Notes: generated from the letters alone by a model not told the origin. A DNA stretch of 12,101 nucleotides from Candidatus Pelearchaeum sp. (GCA_015520425.1 WAQC01000036.1:1-12101); one strand, 5' to 3'; positions 1 through 6,209 are shown, counted from the stretch's first letter. Made by a program: numbers and translations.

Positions 1-1
1 G

Positions 2-1447
2 ATAGAAGACTGCGGCGCATACGTTAGGCTTCCAGACCCAGGTGGTATAATACGCTCGCTCATGACATACCTAGGCTGCTACCGCGTGCGAAACGTGGAG
101 GTTGAGGCTCATGTCGTTATGACCAACAAGTGCCCAACAGGGCCTGTGAGGGGCTACGGCTGCCAGCAGGCGTACTTCATGCTGGAGCGCATGATGGACA
201 TCGCAGCGCGGAAACTGGGCATAACACCAGCGGAGATTAGGTTCAGGAACTTCATCAAGAAAGAAGAACAACCCTACACCACGCCATTCGGCTGTATATA
301 CGATGGAGGAGACTACACAGCAACGCTAAAACGCGCTCTAGAGCTTGCGGAGGCTGAGAAGCTCAAACAAGGAAACAAGCTCGTGGGCGTTGGGATAGCC
401 GCGATAGTGGAGCCAGCGGTAACGAACCTAGCGCGTAATAAGCTCCTCAACCCCGCTCTCAAGACCTCAGGCTCAGGCGAGGGCGCTATAGTCAAGATGG
501 ACCACAACGGGTATGTCTCTGTCTTCATAGCTTCTATCCCACAGGGCCAGGGGCATGAAACTGTAGCGGCGCAGCTGGTGGCTGACATGCTCGGCGTGGA
601 GCCTGGCAGCGTTAGGGTAGTTAAGGGGGATAGCTCGGCGGTATATCACAGCCCATACAGCGGGACGTGGGGAAGCAGGTTCAGCGTTATGACGCTGGGA
701 GCGCTCAAGATTGCCTGCGAGAGGCTGCGCGAGAAGATACTAGAAATAGCCGCCGCGCTGCTAGAAGCCTCACCAACAGACCTGGAGCTGCATGATGGGC
801 GTGTTTATGTAAGAGGCTCGGAGACAAGCATAACACTACGCGAAGTGGCGCAGACAGCGTATCGCGATACGCTCAAGCTCAGAGGGAAAGTGGGGGAAGG
901 CGGCCTACAGGCACAGGCATTCTACGACTACCCAACATTCACAGAGCCAGACGAGGAGGGCAGGCTCAATATGTCCGCGACATACGGGAACTCCGCCCAC
1001 GTGGCGGTTGTTGAGGTTGACCAGGAAACCTTCGCGGTGAAGGTGCTCAGATACGTGGCTGTCCACGACTGCGGCCGCGTGCTGAACCCGCTGATAGTTG
1101 ACGGCCAGATAGCGGGCGGAGTCGCGCAGGGGCTCGGAGCAACACTCTACGAAGCAATAAGATACGACGAGGATGGCCAGCTCCTCACATCAACCCTAGC
1201 AGACTACCTCATCCCAACAGCCCTAGACACGCCCAACATAACAATAGACCACCTAGAAACACCCTCACCATACGCACCACTACAGGCAAAAGGAATGGGC
1301 GAAGGACCACTAATACCAGTAGCCGCAGCGATAGCCAACGCGGTAGAAGACGCGCTACGCCAAAAATACGACATCACAATAACCCACTCATCAATAACAC
1401 CAGACTACCTATGGAGACTAGCAAAAACTCAAAATGACCTCAGATAG
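2..1447 (+). CDS. Molybdenum hydroxylase (xanthine dehydrogenase family) molybdopterin-binding large subunit, 5' partial
   Basis: The frame is open from base 2, so the N-terminus lies left of the window. The 481 visible residues correspond to roughly the last 60% of a 750-800 residue family member. Counting from base 2, visible landmarks are the substrate-loop motif PVRGYG (about 48-53), the molybdopterin-binding segment SIPQGQGH (178-185), GTWGSR (221-226), a glycine-rich cofactor stretch beginning HDCGRVLNP (about 355) and KGMGEGP (430-436), whose Glu (about 434) is the expected catalytic base. These enzymes hydroxylate N-heterocycles or aldehydes using water, passing electrons through Fe-S and FAD subunits that must be encoded elsewhere. 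The loop is neither the AYRCSFR of form I CO dehydrogenase nor AYRGAGR, so a CO dehydrogenase label would be misleading. The enamidase-like gene downstream points to nicotinate or a related ring as substrate (inference). Family assignment is firm; substrate is not. Confidence 0.93.
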   Translation: MEDCGAYVRLPDPGGIIRSLMTYLGCYRVRNVEVEAHVVMTNKCPTGPVRGYGCQQAYFMLERMMDIAARKLGITPAEIRFRNFIKKEEQPYTTPFGCIYDGGDYTATLKRALELAEAEKLKQGNKLVGVGIAAIVEPAVTNLARNKLLNPALKTSGSGEGAIVKMDHNGYVSVFIASIPQGQGHETVAAQLVADMLGVEPGSVRVVKGDSSAVYHSPYSGTWGSRFSVMTLGALKIACERLREKILEIAAALLEASPTDLELHDGRVYVRGSETSITLREVAQTAYRDTLKLRGKVGEGGLQAQAFYDYPTFTEPDEEGRLNMSATYGNSAHVAVVEVDQETFAVKVLRYVAVHDCGRVLNPLIVDGQIAGGVAQGLGATLYEAIRYDEDGQLLTSTLADYLIPTALDTPNITIDHLETPSPYAPLQAKGMGEGPLIPVAAAIANAVEDALRQKYDITITHSSITPDYLWRLAKTQNDLR

Positions 1448-1476
1448 TCTTGTTGGAAATCCTCATAGTTTCCTCC

Positions 1477-1484
1477 TATAAATA
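1477..1484 (+). promoter_or_regulatory. TATA box candidate for the enamidase-LLM operon
   Basis: TATAAATA lies 30 bp past the end of the molybdenum hydroxylase gene. Archaeal spacing (centre plus about 26) predicts transcription starting near 1506-1507, about 14 nt before the first ATG of the next gene. So the amidohydrolase gene can be transcribed separately from the hydroxylase, although read-through is equally possible. Confidence 0.5.
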
Positions 1485-1520
1485 TGCCGCCGCTAAAAGT
1501 GTTAATAACTATCTGTTTTA

Positions 1521-2717
1521 ATGAATCTCGCCATGCCGCGAATATTGATTAAGAATATCGGCTGTATCGTGGGTGGTGATATAAGCAGGCCCTTGCTGGA
1601 TGGTGACTCCATAGTTATACGGGACGGTGTTGTGGAGCGCATAGGCTCCAGCCTAGGCGGCGACGTTGATGGTGTTATTGATGTGCAGGGGATGACTGTC
1701 ATACCAGGGCTCTTTGACTCGCATGTTCATCCAGTCTTCGGCGACTACACGCCCCGCCAGAATACGCTAGGCTTTATTGAGGCAAGCGTCCACGGCGGGG
1801 TTACGTCATTCATCTCAGCTGGCGAGGTTCACCTCCCAGGGAGGCCGCGCGGGGATAAGGACGCTGCCATGGCTCTCGCGATACTCGCCCACAAAGCGTT
1901 TAGGAGCGTCAGGCCCCTGGGAGCGAAGGTTCACGCTGGAGCGCTCATCCTGGAGAAGGGGATGACTGAAGAGGACTTCAGACACGTTTCTGAGAAAGGG
2001 GTGTGGCTAGTCGGCGAGGTTGGCCTAGGCTCGGTCCAAGACCCAGATGAGGCGGCGCGGATGGTTGAGCTGGCGCACAAGTATGGGATGAAGGTTGTAA
2101 TCCATACTGGGGGAGCCTCAATACCTGGAAGCACGATAGTTAATGCTGATGTCGTGCTTAAGGTTAAGCCTGACGTGGTGTCGCATATCAACGGGGGGCC
2201 AACAGCGCCCACGATTAGGGATATTGAGAGGATAATTGAGGGAACAGGCGCTGCTATTGAGGTTGTCCAGTGCGGCAACTTCAGAGCTATGCTGGAGACG
2301 GTTAAGTTTCTGAAGAAGCGCGGGGAGCTTCACAGGCTGATAATCGGTAATGACGCGCCCTCTGGGAGCGGCGTAATCCCGCTGGGGATACTCAGGACAA
2401 TCCACACAATATCAAGCCTAGGGGGTGTCAAGCCTGAGCTGGCAATATGCGCGGCAAGCGGGAATACTGCGCGCGTCTTTGGACGTAGTGAGGGGGTTCT
2501 TGACGAGGGCAGGCCAGCTGACCTGGTGGTGATAGACGCGCCATACGGCTCTGCCGCGCGCGACGCTCTAGAAGCCCTAGCCATAGGCGACATACCAGGC
2601 GTCGCCATGGTGATGATTGACGGCCAGCCGCGCGTCGGGAGGAGTAGGATGACGCCGCCACCCAATAGGCAGGTCAAGACCGAGGGAGAGGTTCATCTAC
2701 CCGCTGGGGGTCATTAA
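1521..2717 (+). CDS. ena: Enamidase-like amidohydrolase (cyclic enamide ring opening)
   Basis: A 398-residue metal-dependent hydrolase of the amidohydrolase superfamily. From memory it matches Eubacterium barkeri enamidase (EC 3.5.2.18) along its whole length: IKNIG near the N-terminus, DYTPRQ, GEVGLG, SHINGGPTA, VQCGN, GNDAPSGSGVIPLGILR, and SR.TPP close to the end. Expected metal ligands are all present: H68 and H70 (HVH), E166 as a bridging carboxylate in place of the usual carboxylated lysine, H195, H222 and D278. Enamidase hydrolyses 1,4,5,6-tetrahydro-6-oxonicotinate to 2-formylglutarate in anaerobic nicotinate degradation, and is cytoplasmic. The neighbours (Mo-hydroxylase before, flavin/F420 oxidoreductase after) fit such a route. 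ATG 1521 is the first start after the predicted transcription start; ATG 1533 aligns better with the bacterial N-terminus and is equally possible. No Shine-Dalgarno is evident. The exact substrate could be another cyclic enamide. Confidence 0.85.
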   Translation: MNLAMPRILIKNIGCIVGGDISRPLLDGDSIVIRDGVVERIGSSLGGDVDGVIDVQGMTVIPGLFDSHVHPVFGDYTPRQNTLGFIEASVHGGVTSFISAGEVHLPGRPRGDKDAAMALAILAHKAFRSVRPLGAKVHAGALILEKGMTEEDFRHVSEKGVWLVGEVGLGSVQDPDEAARMVELAHKYGMKVVIHTGGASIPGSTIVNADVVLKVKPDVVSHINGGPTAPTIRDIERIIEGTGAAIEVVQCGNFRAMLETVKFLKKRGELHRLIIGNDAPSGSGVIPLGILRTIHTISSLGGVKPELAICAASGNTARVFGRSEGVLDEGRPADLVVIDAPYGSAARDALEALAIGDIPGVAMVMIDGQPRVGRSRMTPPPNRQVKTEGEVHLPAGGH

Positions 2718-2723
2718 AGAGCC

Positions 2724-3710
2724 ATGAAGCTTGGGCTACGCCTACCCACATTCGCCCTAGATGGGGACTTCTCCTCATACGATGTCCTCAGAAACTATGT
2801 CCAGAGAGCTGAGGAGCGTGGTGTGGAGGGATTCTTCGTCATAGACCACCTCCTCATAACACCCCCAGCATATGCTTGTAGCTGGCACGACGCCCTAACC
2901 GCTGTTTCATTCATAGCGGCTGCGACCAAACATGCCCGCGTAGGCACGATGGTTCTAGTGCTACCAACCAGAAATCCATACTTCCTCGCCAAGCAGCTCG
3001 CGAGCATAGACGTCTATTCAGGTGGGCGCCTCGTCTTAGGTGCTGGCGTTGGCTGGAACGCCCGCGAGTTTGAGCTGGCGGGAGTCCCAGTCAATAAGCG
3101 TGGCAGGATAATGGACGAGTATCTAGTTCTCCTCAAGATGCTGTGGGGCGAGGGCAAGACGAGCTTTGACGGCGAGTTCTTCAAGGTTCGGGAGCTGGAG
3201 ATGCTTCCAAAACCCGTGCAGAGGCCCCATCCACCCATATGGATAGGCGGGGGTAGCCAGCCTTTTGAGAAGATATACGGAGAGCAGGCGCGCGGGATAG
3301 AGCGCGTCTTGGCTAGGGTAGCCAAGCACGCAGACGGCTGGATACCCCACTCCAGCTCAACAGCGGAGATGGCCGAGAAAGACTGGGAGACCGTAAAACG
3401 CTACGCCAGGGAATACGGGAGAGACCCATACAGCATAACCCGCATATACTCCAACTTCATCTACATAAAGCAGCCTGGAGAGCCTGACGCAGAGGCTGCC
3501 AAGCGCTTCAGCCTGTATTCAGGTATGGACTTGGACTACTGGCGCGAATACTATCTCCTAGGAACAATTGATGAGCTGGCTCGTAAGATAAGGGCGCGCA
3601 TAGACTCTCTTGAGGGCGTGGATTGGGTTGTCCTGAATCCACTTACATTTGAGGAGAGCCAGCTCAGGCTAATAGCTGATGAGCTCTTCCCAAGGATAGA
3701 GAAGCAATAA
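2724..3710 (+). CDS. Luciferase-like (LLM class) F420/flavin-dependent oxidoreductase
   Basis: A 328-residue TIM-barrel protein of the bacterial luciferase-like monooxygenase family, which includes F420-dependent dehydrogenases and reductases. Diagnostic stretches are MKLGLRLPTF at the N-terminus, the GTMVLVLPTRNPYFLAKQ strand (about 74-91), LDVYSGGR-like IDVYSGGRLVLGAGVGW (95-111), PHPPIWIGGG (168-177) and HADGWIP (202-208). Length is normal for the family. The ATG follows the enamidase stop by 6 nt with no clear Shine-Dalgarno, which implies co-transcription and translational coupling. The likely cofactor is F420, given the family's archaeal members, but FMN cannot be excluded. In context it may perform the ring-reduction or a later redox step of the N-heterocycle pathway (inference only). 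Its stop is 11 bp from the stop of the convergent JAMM gene, leaving no room for an intergenic terminator. Confidence 0.88.
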   Translation: MKLGLRLPTFALDGDFSSYDVLRNYVQRAEERGVEGFFVIDHLLITPPAYACSWHDALTAVSFIAAATKHARVGTMVLVLPTRNPYFLAKQLASIDVYSGGRLVLGAGVGWNAREFELAGVPVNKRGRIMDEYLVLLKMLWGEGKTSFDGEFFKVRELEMLPKPVQRPHPPIWIGGGSQPFEKIYGEQARGIERVLARVAKHADGWIPHSSSTAEMAEKDWETVKRYAREYGRDPYSITRIYSNFIYIKQPGEPDAEAAKRFSLYSGMDLDYWREYYLLGTIDELARKIRARIDSLEGVDWVVLNPLTFEESQLRLIADELFPRIEKQ

Positions 3711-3721
3711 CCAGCCGCTTG

Positions 3722-4147
3722 TTATTCCTCAACTCTCACTCCTTCCTCAACGAAGCGCGGGCCTTCGTTTGTATCTTCGCGTCTCCATGAGCGGTACTCC
3801 ACCACGCCTCCGCTGGATACTGAGACGATGAGGTAAGAGTACCAGGGGAAGGAGTGCTCTAGGTCGTATTGGGATGGTCTCGCTGCGACGTTCGGATGCG
3901 AGTGGTAGGTGCCGACGACGCGGAGGCCGCGCTCCTCAGCGCTCTTCTCCACACGATAATACTCCATCGGGTCAATCCTATACCTAACACGCCTATCCCC
4001 CTCATGCACGTTGCTCACGCGGACAACATCAACAACCCTACGCTCACCCTCATCCTTCCCCAGCATAAGGCCGCAGCACTCGTATGGGTAAGACTCAACG
4101 CAGTGGTCTAGAATTTTCTTCATAGCTGCGCCACTTACAACCAGCAT
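3722..4147 (-). CDS. JAMM/MPN+ metallopeptidase (M67, Mec+-like)
   Basis: A 141-residue single-domain zinc peptidase with a complete JAMM motif: E23 in PYECCG, then H82-S-H84 in YHSHP, S92 and D95 (spacing H-x-H-x7-S-x2-D). This family cleaves isopeptide or C-terminal bonds next to ubiquitin-like or sulfur-carrier proteins. Mycobacterial Mec+ removes cysteine from the carrier CysO, and archaeal JAMM1 enzymes remove SAMP proteins. The gene sits 15 nt downstream of a cysteine synthase gene on the same strand, the same partnership as mec+ and cysM in Mycobacterium, so release of newly made cysteine from a carrier is the favoured role (inference). ATG at 4147 keeps the N-terminal strand MLVVSG; M9 is a later option. 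The length is typical of stand-alone prokaryotic members. A general desampylase role remains the alternative. Confidence 0.88.
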   Translation of the reverse strand: MLVVSGAAMKKILDHCVESYPYECCGLMLGKDEGERRVVDVVRVSNVHEGDRRVRYRIDPMEYYRVEKSAEERGLRVVGTYHSHPNVAARPSQYDLEHSFPWYSYLIVSVSSGGVVEYRSWRREDTNEGPRFVEEGVRVEE

Positions 4148-4162
4148 GGCTCTACACTCTCG

Positions 4163-5086
4163 CTATGGCCTTAGGCTATTGCTCAGCGAGTCGGGGAAGA
4201 TTACGACTATATTTCCTTCACTCAGCTCCTCGTAGAGCCTGAGCGCCGCCGCCAGCGCTGCGCCTGAGGAGATTCCAGCCAGTATCCCCTCGCGGAGCGC
4301 TATCTCGCGCGCCATGGCCTCGGCCTCCTCAGTCTTCACCTTCTCATGGATGTCCGCCGCCTCGCTGTCGTATATCGCTGGGAGCATAGCGCTAGCCATG
4401 TGCTTCAGCCCCTCTATCCCGTGAAACTCTTCGTCGGGCTGAACCTCCACAATCCTTATCCGCGGATTAAACTCCCTAAGCCTCCGCGAAGTCCCCACAA
4501 GCGTGCCTGAAGTCCCAACCCCAGCTACTAGATGCGTGATAGCCCCGTTGGTCTGTGAGATTATCTCAACCGCTGTCGTCTCATAATGCGCGAGCGGATT
4601 GGCTGGGTTGCTGTACTGGTCTGCGTAGAAGTATCTATCCCCCTCCTGCTCGTATAGCTGGCGCGCGTATCTTATAGCGCCGTCTATCCCCTCAATAGCT
4701 GGCGTCAGGACAAGCTCAGCCCCGAACGCTCGCATCTTCCTTATCTTTGCCTGCGCAGCATTCGCTGGAACTATGAGCTTGACGCGATAGCCCAGCGCCG
4801 CGCCCAGCATGGAGTACGCGACGCCCGTGTTTCCAGATGTTGCGTCTAGGATTGTCTTGCGCCGCGTAAGTTTTCCTGTCCTCTCCCCGTCTAGAATCAT
4901 GTAGAGCGCTGGCCTATCCTTGACTGAGCCTCCTGGGTTCATCATCTCAAGCTTGGCGAAGAGCCTCACGCCGCGCTTGCTCTCAAACCGCCTAAGCCTG
5001 ACTAGAGGTGTCCTGCCTATGAGCGAGGCCACGCCGCGGCCGTTAGCCAGCTCAATAAGCGCTGTGCCCCTGCCTACGGTCATCAC
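4163..5086 (-). CDS. cysM: PLP-dependent cysteine synthase (CysK/CysM family)
   Basis: A 307-residue fold-type II PLP enzyme that condenses an activated serine (O-acetylserine or O-phosphoserine) with a sulfide donor to give cysteine. Visible features: SLIGRTPLVRL (21-31), NPGGSVKDRP with the PLP lysine K56, TSGNTG (83-88) for the substrate carboxylate, the phosphate-cup loop GVGTSGTL (189-196), HGIEGLKHM (222-230) and GISSGAA (271-277). Substrate preference cannot be read safely from these. The protein ends at FPDSLSNSLRP, whereas relatives usually continue with something like GERYLST after FPD, so the C-terminus is short and divergent. It starts at GTG 5086, or ATG 5083, 14-17 nt after the RHH gene's stop, with a purine-rich GAGGAAGGA to GGGG stretch upstream serving as Shine-Dalgarno. 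The JAMM peptidase gene follows by 15 nt, suggesting sulfur-carrier-dependent cysteine synthesis. Confidence 0.9.
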   Translation of the reverse strand: MMTVGRGTALIELANGRGVASLIGRTPLVRLRRFESKRGVRLFAKLEMMNPGGSVKDRPALYMILDGERTGKLTRRKTILDATSGNTGVAYSMLGAALGYRVKLIVPANAAQAKIRKMRAFGAELVLTPAIEGIDGAIRYARQLYEQEGDRYFYADQYSNPANPLAHYETTAVEIISQTNGAITHLVAGVGTSGTLVGTSRRLREFNPRIRIVEVQPDEEFHGIEGLKHMASAMLPAIYDSEAADIHEKVKTEEAEAMAREIALREGILAGISSGAALAAALRLYEELSEGNIVVIFPDSLSNSLRP

Positions 5087-5100
5087 ACATCAATTTCCCC

Positions 5101-5328
5101 TTATCCTTCCTCCTCCCTAGCCTTCCTACCCCTATTCTCAACCCAACGCCTGAGAAACTCCTCTGGAGCCTTATCAACCTCCCAACAGCCTATCATAGCC
5201 TTCTCAGCAAGCCAAGACAAGAAAATATTGCGAAGAACCTCAGCGTCGCTAGAGCCCATCTTATTCCTAAGAAACTGCACACACTTATACTGCTCATCAG
5301 AGAGCGTTACTAGTATATGCTTGACCAT
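5101..5328 (-). CDS. Ribbon-helix-helix (CopG-like) regulator, first gene of the cysteine operon
   Basis: A 75-residue protein whose first 42 residues fit a ribbon-helix-helix DNA-binding fold: beta strand HILVTLS (4-10), helix A DEQYKCVQFLRNK (11-23), turn GSS, helix B DAEVLRNIFLSWLAEK (28-43). The remainder is charged and rich in E/R/K (KAPEEFLRRWVENRGRKAREEEG contains no recognisable motif, residues 53-75). It is not a ThiS/MoaD-type sulfur carrier: it has no terminal Gly-Gly and the wrong fold pattern. ATG 5328 has a TGGAG Shine-Dalgarno a few bases upstream. The cysteine synthase gene begins 14 nt after its stop, so it is probably co-transcribed and may regulate the operon, including itself, through the inverted repeat at its promoter. 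C16 and C48 could in principle sense redox state, but nothing else supports that. Confidence 0.72.
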   Translation of the reverse strand: MVKHILVTLSDEQYKCVQFLRNKMGSSDAEVLRNIFLSWLAEKAMIGCWEVDKAPEEFLRRWVENRGRKAREEEG

Positions 5329-5344
5329 AGCTCTCCACTCTTAG

Positions 5345-5362
5345 CGTGGTATTATTTCCACG
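5345..5362. promoter_or_regulatory. Inverted repeat (possible operator) at the RHH/cysM promoter
   Basis: CGTGG and CCACG arms, 5 bp each, are separated by 8 bp. The element overlaps the transcription start predicted from the leftward TATA box at 5369-5380, a classic repressor position. Another CCACG half site lies at 5384-5388 on the far side of the TATA box. It may be bound by the RHH protein; the short arms mean chance occurrence is possible. Confidence 0.4.
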
Positions 5363-5368
5363 ATAGGC

Positions 5369-5380
5369 TATTTAAATATA
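5369..5380 (-). promoter_or_regulatory. TATA box for the RHH-cysM-JAMM operon
   Basis: On the minus strand this reads TATATTTAAATA, a strong archaeal TATA element. Its centre near 5374 predicts a start near 5348 and a leader of about 20 nt that carries the TGGAG Shine-Dalgarno before ATG 5328. Confidence 0.62.
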
Positions 5381-5500
5381 AAACCACGCCCACCGCTCTA
5401 AATAACTCCACAAAAATAAAATAAGCCGCATCGGTGGCTTTCAGCATTCAACTTAAACAATACGCGGGACGCGCTCCAAGCTTGGATGCCGTGAAGCTGG

Positions 5501-6121
5501 TTATTCTACATAGTGGTCTAGTATCTTTCTCAGGGACTTTCGCAGCGTTTCGGAGAGGGTTGATGACGTTATCTGTAGCTTACGTGCTAGCTCTCGCGCG
5601 GTTATCTGGCGTGGATAGTCAAAATAGCCTGACTTTACTGCCTCTAGGAGTATCTCCCTCTGCCTCTGGGTTAGTCTCTCGCCTATACGGGGCTTGGATA
5701 CCTTAACCAGCTTCACCTGCCCGTCGTGCTCGCTTATTTGGCGAAGAAGGCGGCGCAGACAGATCTTACTAGGAACCAATACCCGTATCTGTGCGCGGTC
5801 TCCGTCCATGCTCGCCTCATCTAGGATGAAGCAGCCATTATTCCTAACTGAGTTGTAGAGTGCGCATGCTGGTGTTTCTGTTATGACGAAGATACTTGAG
5901 CGGGTTGCCGAGTATGAGGATACCTCGCTTGTGGAGTAGTTGCTCACAGCGCGTAGCACTTGTGAAGCGTCCTTCCCGTTTCCATAACCGACCCTGATGA
6001 GATGATTCACATACCCGTTGTGTGGTGAAAGCCTAACAACCTGCACAGCGCGCCCAAGCTCGCGCGCAGCCCCCAGGACACAGTAATGCGGGACACGTAT
6101 CTCTAGAATAGCCTCAAGCAT
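5501..6121 (-). CDS. HTH_10 (Bat/bacterio-opsin activator type) transcriptional regulator
   Basis: A 206-residue DNA-binding protein. The C-terminal segment, about 150-201, is the HTH_10 domain: LTQRQREILLEAVKSGYFD, PRQITARELARKL, then ITSSTLSETLRKSLRKIL, which carries the recognition helix. The first 145 residues form an uncharacterised sensor-like region with several cysteines (C14, C86, C97, C121) and no domain I recognise. Relatives in haloarchaea include Bat, which activates bacterio-opsin genes in response to light and oxygen. Here the ligand and targets are unknown. The gene is monocistronic, with 172 bp to the RHH gene. ATG 6121 has no Shine-Dalgarno but lies about 7 nt from the predicted transcription start, as in a near-leaderless mRNA. 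A dyad element directly in front of the start suggests autoregulation, and it is transcribed away from hom-lysC, which it might also control. Confidence 0.85.
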   Translation of the reverse strand: MLEAILEIRVPHYCVLGAARELGRAVQVVRLSPHNGYVNHLIRVGYGNGKDASQVLRAVSNYSTSEVSSYSATRSSIFVITETPACALYNSVRNNGCFILDEASMDGDRAQIRVLVPSKICLRRLLRQISEHDGQVKLVKVSKPRIGERLTQRQREILLEAVKSGYFDYPRQITARELARKLQITSSTLSETLRKSLRKILDHYVE

Positions 6122-6122
6122 A

Positions 6123-6148
6123 CCGAAATTATGTAATAATATGTTCGG
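6123..6148. promoter_or_regulatory. Dyad element (possible operator) at the HTH_10 gene start
   Basis: A 26-bp interrupted palindrome with the pattern CCGAA-n2-TAT-n6-ATA-n2-TTCGG. It ends 2 bp before the ATG of the HTH_10 gene and lies between that start and its TATA box. A dimeric regulator bound here would block initiation. The 8-of-13 symmetric pattern is stronger than the other dyads in the window, but no binding protein can be assigned from sequence. Confidence 0.45.
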
Positions 6149-6149
6149 A

Positions 6150-6158
6150 TTAAAATAC
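6150..6158 (-). promoter_or_regulatory. TATA box for the HTH_10 regulator gene
   Basis: The minus strand reads TATTTTAAT, preceded by the purine-rich GGAAACGG, which resembles a TFB recognition element. The centre near 6154 predicts a transcription start near 6128, about 7 nt before the ATG, consistent with the lack of a Shine-Dalgarno. On the plus strand the same bases read ATTAAAATA and might also work rightward. Confidence 0.5.
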
Positions 6159-6165
6159 CGTTTCC

Positions 6166-6189
6166 GCGCGCCTAATCCTTTAGGCTCGC
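6166..6189 (+). other. Hairpin (GCG-C-GCCTAA / TTAGGC-T-CGC)
   Basis: Arms of GCCTAA (6170-6175) and TTAGGC (6180-6185) close a TCCT loop. After a single C/T mismatch, three more pairs extend the stem (6166-6168 with 6187-6189). Nine pairs in 24 nt is notable in a noncoding stretch. It lies upstream of the HTH_10 promoter in the leftward sense, so it would matter as RNA only if transcribed rightward. Confidence 0.4.
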
Positions 6190-6193
6190 AAAA

Positions 6194-6209
6194 CCTTCAC
6201 ATATGAAGG
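6194..6209 (+). other. Perfect 6-bp hairpin CCTTCA-CATA-TGAAGG
   Basis: The 16-base element is a perfect 6-bp stem with a 4-base loop, 4 nt after the preceding hairpin. It is either a second stem of the same RNA or a DNA palindrome bound by a regulator. The ATG at 6203 of a doubtful small frame lies within it. Confidence 0.4.

Noticed and set aside
2..1447. Aerobic CO dehydrogenase large subunit (CoxL)
   Set aside because: The active-site loop lacks AYRCSFR and the form II equivalent, and the context is an enamidase rather than cox accessory genes.
3711..3721. Transcription terminator between the LLM and JAMM genes
   Set aside because: Only 11 bp separate the two stops, with no T-run or hairpin.
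5101..5328. Small protein as a CysO/ThiS-like sulfur carrier for the adjacent cysteine synthase
   Set aside because: Its sequence fits a ribbon-helix-helix pattern, and it ends in EEEG rather than Gly-Gly.
5434..5706. 90-codon plus-strand frame beginning MAFSIQ
   Set aside because: It overlaps the well-supported HTH_10 gene on the other strand for most of its length and has no recognisable features.
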